64,000 nt of DNA. Origin: Engraulis encrasicolus (taxonomy: Eukaryota; Chordata; Actinopteri; Clupeiformes; Engraulidae). The DNA lies in the NCBI RefSeq assembly GCF_034702125.1, contig NC_085876.1, forward strand, positions 23,587,307-23,651,306, in the 5' to 3' direction. A program made the position numbers and the translations under genes. This document shows, piece after piece, positions 1 to 12,000 of the stretch; positions within the stretch are counted from its first letter, which is position 1; each line of letters begins with the position of its first letter. The notes under the pieces are model-generated. The model saw only the letters and a list, made by a program, of their open reading frames with translations. It made no database searches and had not been told where the DNA came from.

Positions 1-626
1 GGGAATTGTTTATGAGCTAGGTTTATGATGAGAAAAGCTGAAGTTCATGCGAGTGTACAGCTTGTAGTAGTCAGCCGATAACACAAGGGTATGATGTGCT
101 GATGTGAGGACATGCTGTATGACTTCACAAGTACAATAGCGTTGGTTTAGATCTGGGAGAGTGAAGTCCATTGTGAGTCATGATGACCAAAACGGCTGTA
201 ATCCAAGCACCGCTGCCTCTTGTGATGTCAGTGGACAGAGAAACGTCTTCAGAGACAAAGACAAAGACAAAAGCGCTGCATAGGCTCTCTGGATGATGTG
301 ATGATGAATGAGCTGGCTTGACATCACAAGTGAGGGAGGAGTTGTGCTGCATCTTTGGCTTCATGTCAACACTCTTCCTCCAGTTTCCTCCTATTTCCTC
401 ATGCCTTGAGGCCCCATGTCATCCAGGACATCTCAGTTTTCAAAAAACTAAACAATGTTGAGAGGACATGGGTAGAGGATGGAGTGAGGCGAAGGAAAGT
501 AGAAGCTTGACAGTACATTGCGCTCCTGTCCTCCAGCCTCCTTCCTTGACTTCTCCTCTCGTTCCTCCACAGAGCCTGAACACACGAGGCAGAAGGACAA
601 AGGAAGCCTGTGGAGGAAGGACATTG

Positions 627-928
627 TATGCGTTCCAATATGAGACCTTGCGTCCTCGACTTGTGCTTGTGTCCACGTACGAGGAAATAATGTGTCATGA
701 TGACATCACTGACAGCATTATATTTCAATATCTCGCAAAAGCTCAATTGTAAAGACATTTTCTCATTTGCAAACTGGATGCTGAATGAAGAATAGTCCCC
801 CAAAAATTGGTTTGGCTAGGCTGACAGCGGGGAAACTTAATTGTTTTCTGCACGGAAGCGGGGCATCATCAAAACCTGAGGCCACAGGCAAAAGTGGAGG
901 ACGCAAGGTCGCATATTGGAATGCACCC
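627..928. mobile_element. palindromic-ended MITE, family A copy 1
   Basis: Ends are inverted around the core ATTCCAATATG and the shared block TTGCGTCCTC. The interior is closely related to 57,180-57,485 (shared words include CAATATCTCGCAAAAGCTCA and GCTGACAGCGGGGAAACTTA). No coding capacity is seen. Confidence 0.75.
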
Positions 929-1624
929 ATCGAGATGCCACACTGCTGAGTGACGTCATGAGCCGGGCTGAGGGGATACGAGATCTGGCTGGGCCAGAGA
1001 GAACGCAGCGCTCCCCTTGAAGTCTTTAAAGGACATCTACTACAGCACACTGCACACAATGAATTGTGAGGTCAGGCGGGGTAAGGGAGCTCTAGTTATG
1101 TCAGGGGGAATTGTGCTGGCCCTTTATGATTGAGGAAGGGTAGAGCAGGCCTGGAAATGTCAGAGTCAAGCACTGACCTTTCTCTACTGCAAAAATACTC
1201 CTCTGGACGAAGTACTGTCCATGCTGTGTAATGTTGTGTAATGTTCCACAGTATGGCTGTGTGTTGGAGTTTGTGTGTGGTATGTACTAAATTGAGCGGA
1301 AAAAAGCCTTTGCCATTGAGGTCATAAATTCTTGTTCTTGCCTCCAGCTTAACTTTCATGCAACGCTAATGCCAGTAATACTTTGTAATCTGATGACCTC
1401 GAAGTTTAGTTTAACCAAAGAGCAGAGGACTGAAATAGTTAACATGTTTGAAATGTACAGAATGTGTGTAAAGCACGTCACCGGCAGTCATTCCAACACA
1501 CTCCTTGTACCACATTGTGTTACATAGCCGCATATTTCAGCAGCAACACTAAGCTGTCACACAAAAACCTACACCCCAAACAAGACAAGACTATGAACAA
1601 TTTGAATGTATCATACCCACACTC

Positions 1625-1812
1625 CATATCCAGGACAGATAGCTGACGCTTTTATCAAAAGCAACTTACACTACAGTTACTTACGGGGTATTGGTTACAG
1701 TCCCTGTAGTAGCAGTGTGGGGTTAGGTGTGGTAGGGGAGTGGAAGGGTGGGATTCGAACCCACAACCCTTTGACCTAAATCACCTCTCCTTAACCACTA
1801 GGCCAGGGCTGC
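1625..1812 (-). mobile_element. tRNA-derived SINE
   Basis: On the minus strand GTTCGAATCCC (B-box-like, about 1,750-1,760) follows an A-box-like CTAGTGGTTAAGG. The body carries GACGCTTTTATCAAAAGCAA, resembling a motif common in fish SINEs. It lacks a full tRNA fold, so it is not called a tRNA gene. Confidence 0.7.
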
Positions 1813-1875
1813 CCCAGTGTTTCTCTCTGCTCTGCTCAGACTTCATTTCGTTTCGGGGGGTCCCAACACCAATCC

Positions 1876-2165
1876 AGGAAGTTTGAAGGGATTTTAAACA
1901 CTTCACCTTGTATTGCTCTCAAACGTCTTGGGACACACTGCACTTTCACATGCACCCGCTAATGCAAGTGTTTGAGGCGAAAACGAGTGGAAGTGGCAGT
2001 AATGGAACAGGGCCTTAGGCGGCGTCCTATTTCTCTCCGCTTGCACTTCACTGCAATTCAAGGGGAAGTTTGCAGGGATTTAAAGCACTCCCCCTTGCTT
2101 TTCTAAGAATTGGGACACACTGCACTTTCACGTGCACCCGCAAAAGCAAATGTCTGCCGAGTGAA
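1876..2165. repeat. two diverged direct repeats, about 110 bp each
   Basis: Bases 1,876-1,990 and about 2,060-2,165 share GGGACACACTGCACTTTCAC and a preceding GGAAGTTTG..AGGGATTT block. Spacing is about 185 bp. No function seen. Confidence 0.7.
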
Positions 2166-2753
2166 AATGTCTCTCTTTAAATGAAATAAGCACTACCTGA
2201 TTTGCTACTGCAGAGAGAAAAGAGGCAGGTGAGGATGCCAGGCACTATCGGATGCCAACAGCATGGCTGACCTCCACGTGTTCCTTGAATGCAGTGTGTG
2301 TGTGTGTGCCTGCATCCGGGTAGCCTGCATCCGGGTCAGACTAGAGAGTTGCAACAGTGAGACACCTCTGAAAACACTGGCCAGTGAAAGACTGTGTGGT
2401 CCGATGATCTTCTCTTTGCCTCGGTTTGATTGACGAGACCTTTGTGATGAAGTTTGTAGCGTTTTTGAGGTTGTTTATAGCGCGGAAACATCAGAAAATA
2501 ATATTTACAAATTAGCCCCGCCGTGATGCATTGGCTGCGTTATTCGCCAAAAAGCTTAAAATAAGCTAACTCCATAACGGCGCTGCATTTCTCAGAATGG
2601 CTCATCATTATATACATTTTGGGGCATGGGAAATCGATGGTGAAACTTTCATTTTACGCTGGAGCTATCCTTTAAGTATAAGGTGTGTTGTAGTGCATAA
2701 GGCAACTGAACTGAAAGGGGTCCAGGAGGTGTTGTACTTGTTTTCTTAACTCA

Positions 2754-2857
2754 CATGTATACATCGGTGTGTGTGCGAACGCCTGCGTGCGTCTGCCTAA
2801 GCTCACATCTCCACTGAAATTGGCGTGTCCGCGTGTGTGTGTATATCTGTATACATC

Positions 2858-2916
<59 letters not shown>

Positions 2917-3070
2917 ATGCATGCGTGCATCTGCCTCAACAAACCTCCACATGTCCACTGAACGCGGCGTGGTGTGTGTGTGTATATATCTGTATACATC
3001 GGTGTGTGTGTGTGTGCGTGCGTATGCGTCTGCCTTAACAGACCTCCACATCGCCACTGAAATTGGCGTG

Positions 3071-3102
<32 letters not shown>

Positions 3103-3440
3103 CTGTATACACACACACACACACCATGAGCGATGTACACTGATGTATACATACACACCCCATGCCGCGTTCAGTGGACATGTAGAAGTCAGTTTAGGTA
3201 GACCAGGGGTAGGCAACCTTTGTGACATTGAGTGCCAATTTGAAATTCTCTTGTCAATGACCATTGCCACCCTATGTCACCCTATGTCTGCCTAAACTGA
3301 CCTCCACATGTCCACTGAAGGCGGCGTGGGGTCCGTGTGTGTATATATCTGTATACATTGGTGTGTGTATGTTCATATGTATACATCAGTGTATATTGGT
3401 GTGTGTATGCGCGCATGTGTGTGCGTCTGCCTCTACTGAC
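2754..3440 (-). repeat. array of ankrd28 exon 5 3'-end copies in microsatellite DNA
   Basis: Five partial copies of the exon 5 end lie at 2,792-2,827, 2,930-2,972, 3,028-3,072, 3,161-3,203 (inverted) and 3,287-3,331. On the coding strand they read forms of HAAFSGHVE followed by GTCAGT or decayed variants (GTTTGT, GTCTGT). Between several of them run (GT)n tracts and TATACATCGGTG. The copy at 3,287 keeps the peptide and donor intact; the one at 2,792 is most diverged. Confidence 0.85.
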
Positions 3441-3641
3441 CTCCACATGTCCGCTGAACGCGGCGTGGTGCAGGGCGGTGCGCCCGGCGCGGTCCGACAC
3501 GTTGACGTTGCTGAGCAGCGGCACCAGGGCCTCGGCGCAGCGCACCGCCTTGTTGGCCGCCGCGATGTGCAGCGGCGTCTGCCAGTTCTTGTCCCGCGCA
3601 TTGACGTCCGCAGAGTGCTTCAGGAGCACCTGCACGGCCTC
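3441..3641 (-). CDS. ankrd28: ankrd28 coding exon 5 (ankyrin repeats 2-4)
   Basis: This 201-nt exon encodes 67 residues (88-154 of the deduced N-terminus). It opens after acceptor TTTCCCAG and ends at GAG|GTCAGT. Visible ankyrin signatures are [20 protein letters not shown] and [15 protein letters not shown], with the helix-turn caps [11 protein letters not shown] and [14 protein letters not shown]28 is a scaffold of about 1,050 residues made almost wholly of ankyrin repeats; from family knowledge it bridges PP6 catalytic and SAPS subunits to substrates in the cytosol. The residues fit ANKRD28 better than the paralogues ANKRD44 and ANKRD52, as I recall them. Later exons lie beyond base 1. The exon is GC-rich, sits between a long purine-rich minisatellite (upstream in the transcript) and microsatellite-linked copies of its own 3' end (downstream). 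Confidence 0.95.
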
Positions 3642-3654
3642 CTGGGAAATGGAG

Positions 3655-4400
3655 GAGAGGAGAGGAGGAGAGGGAGGAGGGAAGGATGTGGAGAGGAGAG
3701 AGGGGGAGGAATGGGGAGAGGAGAGGGAGGAGGGAGGGATGTGGAGAGGAGAGGGAGGAGGGAGGGATGTGGAGAGGAGCGGACAAGAGGGAGGGATGTG
3801 AAGAGGAGCGGAGGAGAGGGAGGGATGTCGAGAGGAGAGGGGGGGAGGAATGTGGAGAGGAGAGAGGGAGGAGGGAGGGATGTCGAGAGGAGAGAGCGGG
3901 AGGAATGTGGAGAGGAGAGAGGGAGGAGGGAGGGATGTGGAGAGGAGAGAGGGAGGAGGGAGGGATGTGGAGAGGAGCAGGGGAGAGGGAGGGATGTGGA
4001 GAGGAGCGGAGGAGAGGGAGGGATGTGGAGAGGAGCGGAGGAGAGGGAGGGATGTGGAGAGGAGAGGGAGGGAGGGATGTCGAGAGGAGAGGGGGGGAGG
4101 AATGTGGAGAGGAGAGAGGGAGGAGGGAGGGATGGGAGGAGAGAGGGAGGAGGGAGGGATGGGAGGAGAGAGGGAGGAGGGAGGGATGTGGAGAGGAGCA
4201 GGGGAGAGGGAGGCATGTGGAGAGGAGCGGAGGAGAGGGAGGGATGTGGAGAGGAGCGGAGGAGAGGGAGAGATGTTGAGAGGAGAGGGGGAGGAGGGAG
4301 GGATGTCGAGAGGAGAGGGGGAGGAGGGAGGGATGTCGAAAGGAGAGAGGGAGGAGGAATGTGGAGAGGAGAGAGGGAGGAGGGAATGAAGGAATGTAGT
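3655..4400. repeat. purine-rich minisatellite (GGAGAGGAGAGGGAGGAGGG-like)
   Basis: About 745 bp of almost pure A/G on the plus strand with a degenerate unit near 28-38 bp carrying GGGATGTGGAGAGGAG. In the ankrd28 transcript it is a very long pyrimidine tract ending just before the exon 5 acceptor. Long open frames here are compositional. Confidence 0.9.
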
Positions 4401-5145
4401 AGAAGTAGAGGAGTATGGAAGAAAGCAGGAGATGAAGCAGGGGAAGGTACAGCAGTAGAGTGGACAGCAGAGGAGGAAAGCAAGGGAGGAAGAAAGGAAG
4501 GGGGTGTGTGGGGAGGAGAGAGGGCAATGGAGGAATACAGGGCAGTAGTGAACAGTAGAGAGAAAGGAATGGGTGCAGAGAACACAGGAGAAGGAGGTGT
4601 AGATTTGCAGGGAAAGGGCATGTGTAGACAGTGGAGGAGAACGCAGAAAGTTGGGAGGGAGTGTGACAAAGGGAAAGTGAGAGAGTGAAAGGGGGTGGTT
4701 TAAATAATAATAATAATAATAATACTTATAATAACTTGAAGGTTAATTCCGGTCCATTTCAACAAACAGTTGTATTGTTCATGCTGCGCTTTACTTGTCG
4801 GTAGCCAAAGACGCTTCATTGTTTTTATTTTATTTTTTAGCAGCCTTTAGTTTCGTTCACAACTTTATGAATGTCTGCATGACAAACAAGCATCTCTACT
4901 CCAATATATTTTCCATGTTTACACTTATGAAGGTGTGTGAGAGCAGCAACAACAGTGCGTGTGATTGATTGTAATTGTTTACATTTTTGATTTATACGCT
5001 TATTGCAGATATTGGTCAAACCAAGTAATAAAATGATACATTTGGTGATGAAATGTGTTACTAGTATGAGAACGGCAGCAACATTGGTGATGTGTATGAA
5101 TGAGAGGTGAAGTGCACGTGTGCTAGAGGTGGGTAGTAGAGTTAC

Positions 5146-5216
5146 CTCGCTGCAGGAGGCCACCGCTCTGTGGAGGGGGGTCAGCCACTTGTTATCTTTG
5201 GCATTTACTCTCGCTC
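5146..5216 (-). CDS. ankrd28: ankrd28 coding exon 4
   Basis: This 71-nt exon completes codon 64 (Gly) and encodes residues 65-87, ARVNAKDNKWLTPLHRAV followed by ASCSE. The acceptor is TCCGCAG and the donor GAG|GTAACT. It enters at phase 1 and leaves at phase 0, matching both neighbouring exons. It holds the start of ankyrin repeat 2, with the TPLH turn. A (CA/TG)-rich tract of roughly 85 bp lies just upstream of the acceptor in the transcript. Confidence 0.95.
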
Positions 5217-5217
5217 C

Positions 5218-5306
5218 TGCGGACACACACAGGCGTGTGCACACACACAGGCACACACACGCACGCAAGCGTGCGCACACACACACACACACACGCACAC
5301 ACACAA
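5218..5306. repeat. imperfect (CA)n / CGCA microsatellite
   Basis: Alternating CACA with GCGC interruptions directly upstream (in the transcript) of the ankrd28 exon 4 acceptor. Confidence 0.9.
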
Positions 5307-5479
5307 AAGGGAAGACATGAAAACATTAGCAAAGCAGTAGAGTAAAGCCCCGTAGTCCTGTTCATTGAAGGTCATTTTTAAAACAACACCCATCATCCAA
5401 GTCCATCATCAACTGATCCACTCTGAGAGGAAATGAAGGCACAGCAGGGAGATAAATTAAGAGGAGTGCTGAGACAGGG

Positions 5480-6290
<811 letters not shown>

Positions 6291-6845
6291 TGTATACGCG
6301 AGTGTAAATTACTGTGCATGCGTAAACGTGTGTATCTGGTGTATCCATGTATGTGTGGCGCGAGTGTGCATGCATTTGGTTGGCTGTATGCATGTAGAAA
6401 CAGCCCTAAACTACACTACAAAAGGTCAGGTGAGACGTCATTGCAGGCTGGGTGCAGGGCACGCTTTCCAGGGAATTATCCAAACTCTTGGTCAATCACC
6501 ACAATCTTTTCAGCTTCCATGTGGCCAATAGCAACTCCACTTTCTTTGCCTCGAGTGCATCACATTCCACCAGCAAGCCCCAAAGCTATCGCAGCGTCAA
6601 ACCCATCAACAGAGTGTATTAAATTTAGCCCAATGCCGATGAAACCACATGTGCTTAAAAAAAAAACTCTAGATGAAAATCTAACAGCGCATCTTGTAGA
6701 CATAACTAAGCAGCAGTCTCATATGACCAATAAATCTCGTCATGCCGTGATCCAAATCTATCTCAGTGCCAGGTCTGCTGGTAAGAATAACGCTCCAGTG
6801 TTGCTCAATGGAGACTCCCTCCACCGACTGCAATGAAATAAACAT

Positions 6846-7476
6846 TAGAGGTGCACCGAAAATTCCTCTCAACGTCATTCCATTAATATTGCGGTGTTCC
6901 CCATTGTTATTGAATGTGTTACGCGTTGGTCCTGTTTTAAAAAACGTTCTGGTTGCTCTGTTTAAAGCCGTTTTTGCAAGCTAGCAAGGTGGCTTGTGGA
7001 GAAACGAGAGGGTGTTCCGGGTTTCTCGTGGAAATGCGTCTCTGATTGGCTCACTCCTCCTGCTCTCGTGGAAATGCGTCTCTGATTGGCTCAGTCCTCC
7101 TGTTCTCTGAGAGATTGTAATGGGAAACAGAGTCGCCACTTCCCCGGGTGGTACTGCACTATAGGGGCGCCAACGCTCGTTTCTCTGCATTATTTATGTC
7201 AATTGGGAAACACCGGGAAACACAGCCAGGCGAGGTGACGCACCGCTATGAGAGCCTTGCAAGTGAGTTTAACTTGGGATGACCGTCTGATTTTCAAAAG
7301 GAGTGAGTAAAACTGTGTTTTATCGGAAGTTGGCCTTTAAGCAATATTTAAAAATAGTGAAAAACCTAGCTTTTGATAACTTTTGACTGAATTGTAATAT
7401 TCAGTCTCGGTATTCGGCCAAGTGATAAATTATTATTCGGTTTCGGCCACACATTTTTCATTTCGGTGCACCTCTA
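6846..7476. mobile_element. hAT-like element carrying a nested repeat
   Basis: Terminal inverted repeats TAGAGGTGCACCGAAA are at both ends. Flanks ATAAACAT (6,838-6,845) and GTAAACAT (7,477-7,484) form a 7/8 target-site duplication. Most of the interior is a copy of the TTAA-type element also at 17,590 and 62,242. No transposase is encoded. Confidence 0.8.
6862..7342. mobile_element. TTAA-type (piggyBac-like) element, copy 1, left end lost
   Basis: Shares CTCTCAACGTCATT, GAAATGCGTCTCTGATTGGC (present twice) and the right end GGAAGTTGGCCTTTAA with copies at 17,590 and 62,242. The left terminal TTAAAGGCC is absent, replaced by host element sequence. Confidence 0.75.
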
Positions 7477-8000
7477 GTAAACATCCATCGCTTCAGTAGT
7501 GATGGCGAAACATTAAGCAATGAGGCCAGTCCAGTCCAGTCGACGTGGTGTGCATCACACAAACACTAAATCCAGGCCAAGGTGCTTCAGAGTCCCACCT
7601 GGCCGGCACGAGGCCTACATTCTGCAGCACGCGGCGAGGGCCACAGCCAAAGTCAACTGCATTGCCCGCACTAAATGACTCGTTCTTGAAGTCTGAATTC
7701 CTGCACTGCATGAGTGTGAGATATCGTTGAGGAGGTTCCAGACAGACAACTCCCCCCTCGCTTTCCCAAATACTTGTAGTCTTCCAACTTCTCTAACACC
7801 TACCATACTGTATGGAGCAGATGCTTTTTATTGGAAAACTGATTGGTTTCATACTCCCCACCTCCCTTTTAACTAGTAGAGTACAACAGAATCAGGAAAA
7901 AAAATGTTCAGAAGCAAATTAAAGTAATAAAGCTGACTCAACAGTGCACTTTGTATGGATGAAAGAGGTGAATTGTGGGAGGAAGCCACTGGCGGTACAT

Positions 8001-8175
8001 GCCTCCTGTACCTGATATGATTAGCAGTCATACACAGACCATTTTTATGTACGCAAGCTAAATTGACTTACTAAAGCAGACTCACTCGGCAGGTAGTGCA
8101 CTGCTTTGGATGAATTGTGGGAGACTTATGGCGATATGGGCCTATTGTACCTGATAGGATCGCCAGCTCATTCAC
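8001..8175 (-). repeat. two degraded copies of ankrd28 exon 3 3' end and donor
   Basis: 8,138-8,175 on the coding strand reads GATCCTATCAG|GTACAATAGG and 8,001-8,031 reads ATCATATCAG|GTACAGGAGG. Both resemble the true junction GATCCTATCAG|GTACTGTAGG. Period is about 137-147 bp and flanking TTGTGG words are shared, so the unit includes intron sequence. Confidence 0.75.
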
Positions 8176-8296
8176 ATACCTTTTTCACAAACGCATGATT
8201 CATTCATACACAATTTCCATACTGGTATATATACAAAAGACGCTTTGAGAGAAAGACCTCAGTTGTGGTATGGTGGTGGTGTGGGGCCTACAGTAC

Positions 8297-8375
8297 CTGA
8301 TAGGATCAGCAGCTCGATGATCTCGGCGTCCCCCAGATAGGCGGCCGCATGCAGGGGCGTCCTCTTCTCGTTGTC
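8297..8375 (-). CDS. ankrd28: ankrd28 coding exon 3
   Basis: This 79-nt exon encodes [18 protein letters not shown] then IIELLILS and the first base of a Gly codon (residues 38-64). The acceptor is CCCTGCAG and the donor is TCAG|GTACTG. It is the first complete ankyrin repeat, with TPLHAAA and the inner-helix [14 protein letters not shown]. Its 3' end and donor are found again in degraded form at 8,138-8,175 and 8,001-8,031 in the downstream intron. Confidence 0.95.
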
Positions 8376-8497
8376 CTGCAGGGAGCAGAGGAGAGACGCC
8401 ACTCAGGGGTCAGGTCTCAAATAAGACTGACACTATTTAACACATGCACAGCACACATACATGTTTTTTATGCCTTTACTTTTTGCCTTATTTGGAA

Positions 8498-8501
<4 letters not shown>

Positions 8502-8550
<49 letters not shown>
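8502..8550. repeat. (GA)n microsatellite
   Basis: Uninterrupted GA dinucleotides, about 24 units, in ankrd28 intron 3's upstream neighbour intron 2. Confidence 0.95.
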
Positions 8551-9097
8551 ATAGAAGACCAACTTCTATGCGACTTGTTTTCTCACAGAAACATACACAA
8601 GCACTTGAACACAAATGACTGGGATACCGGAACATTTTCTCTGCAAAGAATGTTTGTTGCTCAGATTTTTAAACAGATGCTTATCTTATTTACTAGACTG
8701 CATCATACTTCAAAAACTACTTTATTTGAATATATTTAATAAAAAAATATTTTAATATATTTTCCAGCCAATTTGTTTCCTTGTTTGAGGACAGGAGCCT
8801 TCAGAAAATCATGAATGACTCTATTGGTCAGCAGTTTCTATAATAGGCGTGTGACCCACAGTGGGTGAGTGAGGAGAGCATGTCAAAATACTCGACCCCT
8901 TGACCCAGAATCCTTCACTTCCTCATTCGGGGCAAGAGGAAGCCAATCAGGTTCTCTCAGGCCAATTGATGTTTACTACTACTACGGAGACCACAAGAGA
9001 AACACAACACAAGAGCGGAACGAATGAGGAAGTGAATGTAAGACCTGAGCGAGATTGCACAAAACAATGTCAACAAACCATTGACCGCTTTGGCTAT

Positions 9098-12000
9098 TAG
9101 TTGGGTCATTTATAGCAGTTCCGTGACCGTGGAGAGGAAAGGTTAGTTTCTCACTGGATTTGTCATCTATAAAGGTTAAATAAAAAATTGAGCCGGGGTG
9201 CCCCTCACAAAAATGTGGGGAATTTTTTTTAGAGCCCTATATCCCAAATGGCTGCTGCCAGCCAAGCTGGAAAATAGCTTTTTAATGGTTTTGCCCACAA
9301 TTCTGCATAATACATCGTTTCTGAGACTATTTGGGGCAAGAAATTCACAAATGATGTAGATTTATTGATTTGATCCATTTTTGACCTTCAAATTCAAGAT
9401 GGCTGCCACTTTTGGCTCTTCAAATGTCATTTTTTTCAAAATCGTCACAGAGCCTTAATGTTAGGCTCAAATGAAAGGTCTGCTCATACTGAGTTCAGTT
9501 ATGGACAGTAAAATTACAAGTAGGTAATCTGAAGGTCATCTGAAAGGTAAAAAAGATGAAGGTTTCTGGTTGATGAGAATTAAACTGCTGATTAGTCGGG
9601 TCGGGTCATAATGTGAGGTTCAGTGACCATTCTCTGGCTAGGGTGTTTTGATGATTGATCTACCTCTATGGACCCTTAAGAAAAGATTTAGCCCCTATGT
9701 CCCTCCCAAAAATCCCGGCATTTTTTGCTAGAGAGGCAAATTCAAAATGACGTCCGGCGCCATCTCTAAGAAATAACTTTTAATCTTGAATGAATCATGT
9801 ATGAGGACACTTTTTCATACAGTACATGTCAACCATGAGGATTCCAAATCTGACATTATTTTGATAATACAACTTTGTTTTGACCATGAAATTCAAGATG
9901 GCTGCCATCTAGAACAGTCGTTTTCAATGTTTTTTGGTCATGACCCCCCAAAACTGGACTGGGGACCCCCCAATTTGTGTAGCTCCATTCCTCATGCATA
10001 GATATTGAGAAAATAGCTGATCTACAAGCACACAATACCTTAAATTATGAGGCGTAGTGGGCTTGTAGGTGGGCGATTTTCACAATGTTCGGCTTTTTAA
10101 ATATTATTTGACAATTTGGCCAATGTTTTAGCATTGTTTGTTGATAGCTTTAGATGCAGTGATGGTATTTCACTTTGAGAGTCCTTACATTATGACCCCA
10201 CCCCCCCCCAAAAAAAAGGGTCTCGACCCACAGACAGGTTGAAGACAGTCAAACGTGTAAAGTTCTCCGAGCTGCTAGAAGACTGTTGTTGAGGAATGCG
10301 TGACCTTATTCAATCCCAATGGAGATATAGAGGAAGGACGCAGAAGAGCAAGCTCATCCAGAAGATCTCCCTCCAACATATTGTGATTTGAAGAACCCTA
10401 TGTTTCTCTAATTGACATGGGCATGATCTGGAATATGGCAACTCCATCAGTAGAAGATTGGCAGACACAGGACGCCACACCATACAATTGGTTGGACTAT
10501 GTCCAAAAGGTGTCTCCAGCATCCTTGCCTGCCAAGTGTGGAGTAGCGCTGTAGGTACCCAAAGTAGTTGTCAAGAAGGCAGTGTTGGCGTAAGCTGTTT
10601 GCATCTGAAGGGAGACAGATAAAAGACTCTCTTCATGGTCTTCCACTTGGAAGTACAGGCTTCAGCCATGGTGCTACTCTTTTTATGTGCATAGATCACC
10701 AGTCTCATGAACGCAAACAGCTCTTCTCAGATGACACATGGCCTGGACGAGCTGATAAGGAAAGTGGGATCTGTTGTTGGCACAGAACTGGAGGCTCTCA
10801 GTACCACAAAGGACACTGAGCAGACTGGACTCTGTAGTGGACAATAACCATCACCCCTTGCACTCAGTCTTTGCTAACCAGAGAAGTCTGTTCAGCCACA
10901 GATTCCGTGCCATATCCTGCAAAAGATGCTCCCTGTATGTGCAGGTCTCGCTCATCATCTTCTGTTGAGCATGTTGTATCGCAGGGATCATTGACATTGG
11001 TTACACGGTGAGAATGAGAATGGCGGGCAAGGATGATGGATGACACCTTTTTGACACAGCCCAACCACTTGTATGATGTGCCGTGCCGTGTCCAATGGAG
11101 TTGCCATCCTCCAGATCATGCCCTTGTCAATTAGAGCAACATGGGTTCTTAATCACAATAGGTTGGACGGAGATCTTCTGGATGAGCTTGCTCCCTTGCA
11201 TCTTCCTGTATATGACAGTGGGGTTGAATAAGGTGAGTAAGGCCACACATTCCTCAACAAAATGGTGTTCTTGCAGCTCAGGGAGCTCAAGTTGACTATC
11301 TTGAACCAGGCTTATCACTACTTTTGAGAGCACTTCTGTCCATTTCAGCAGCTCTTGTTTTGAGTCCCTCAACGAGCTTCTTTATGCAAGAATGCTTGAA
11401 AAATGTCAACATTTCTATGTGCTAGATCAGTGGTTCTCAACCTGTGGGGTTGAGATCCCCTTTTTTGTGGGGGAAGGTGTCAATGTAGAGTAGAGTAACT
11501 TTATGTCAATGTAAGGACTCTCAATTTTAAAGACCATCCAGAATAATCATCACACAATGCTAAAACATTGCCAAATTGTCAAATAATAGGCTATCAAGAA
11601 GTCAAACATTGTGAAAATAGCCCATCTACAAGCCCACTACTCCTCATAATGTGAGGCATTGTGGCTGGCAGATCAGATACTTTCTCAATATCTATATATG
11701 AGAAATGGAGTAACTTGAATTGGGGGGTCACTGCCTAAAAAAGGTTGAAAACTACTGTTCTAGATGGCAGCCATCCTTGAATTTCACGGCCAAAACAAAT
11801 TTGTATTATCAAAATGATGTCAGATTTGAATCCTCATGTTGAGTTGTATGAAAAAGTGCCTTCATGCATGATTCTATGTCATTCAGATCAAAAGTTATTT
11901 CTTAGAAATGGCGCTGGACGCCATTTGTCTCTAGCAAAAAATGCCGGGATTTTTGGGAGGGACATGGGGGCTAAACCTTATCTAAAGGGTCCATAGAGGT

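Larger units (their letters stand above)
1..3440 (-). other. ankrd28: ankrd28 intron 5 (partial)
   Basis: No exon was found between base 1 and the exon 5 donor. The stretch holds a MITE (627-928), a tRNA-headed SINE (about 1,625-1,812), a local duplication (1,876-2,165) and the exon-end/microsatellite array (2,754-3,440). Bases 1-620, 930-1,620 and 2,170-2,750 show nothing I can name beyond a TTAA-ended repeat near 2,600-2,680. Confidence 0.7.

Noticed and set aside
1745..1812. tRNA gene on minus strand
   Set aside because: Only A- and B-box-like words of a SINE head are present and a fish SINE body follows.
2255..2290. Another copy of the exon 5 edge (CTGACCTCCACGTG)
   Set aside because: Only about a dozen bases match and no flanking unit is shared, so chance is adequate.
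3264..4688. 474-residue plus-strand frame rich in R, G and E
   Set aside because: It spans the exon 5-end array, antisense ankrd28 exon 5 and the purine minisatellite; composition alone removes stop codons.
10310..11372. Transposase gene inside the large palindrome
   Set aside because: Only short broken frames are present; no DDE motif or recognised domain could be identified.
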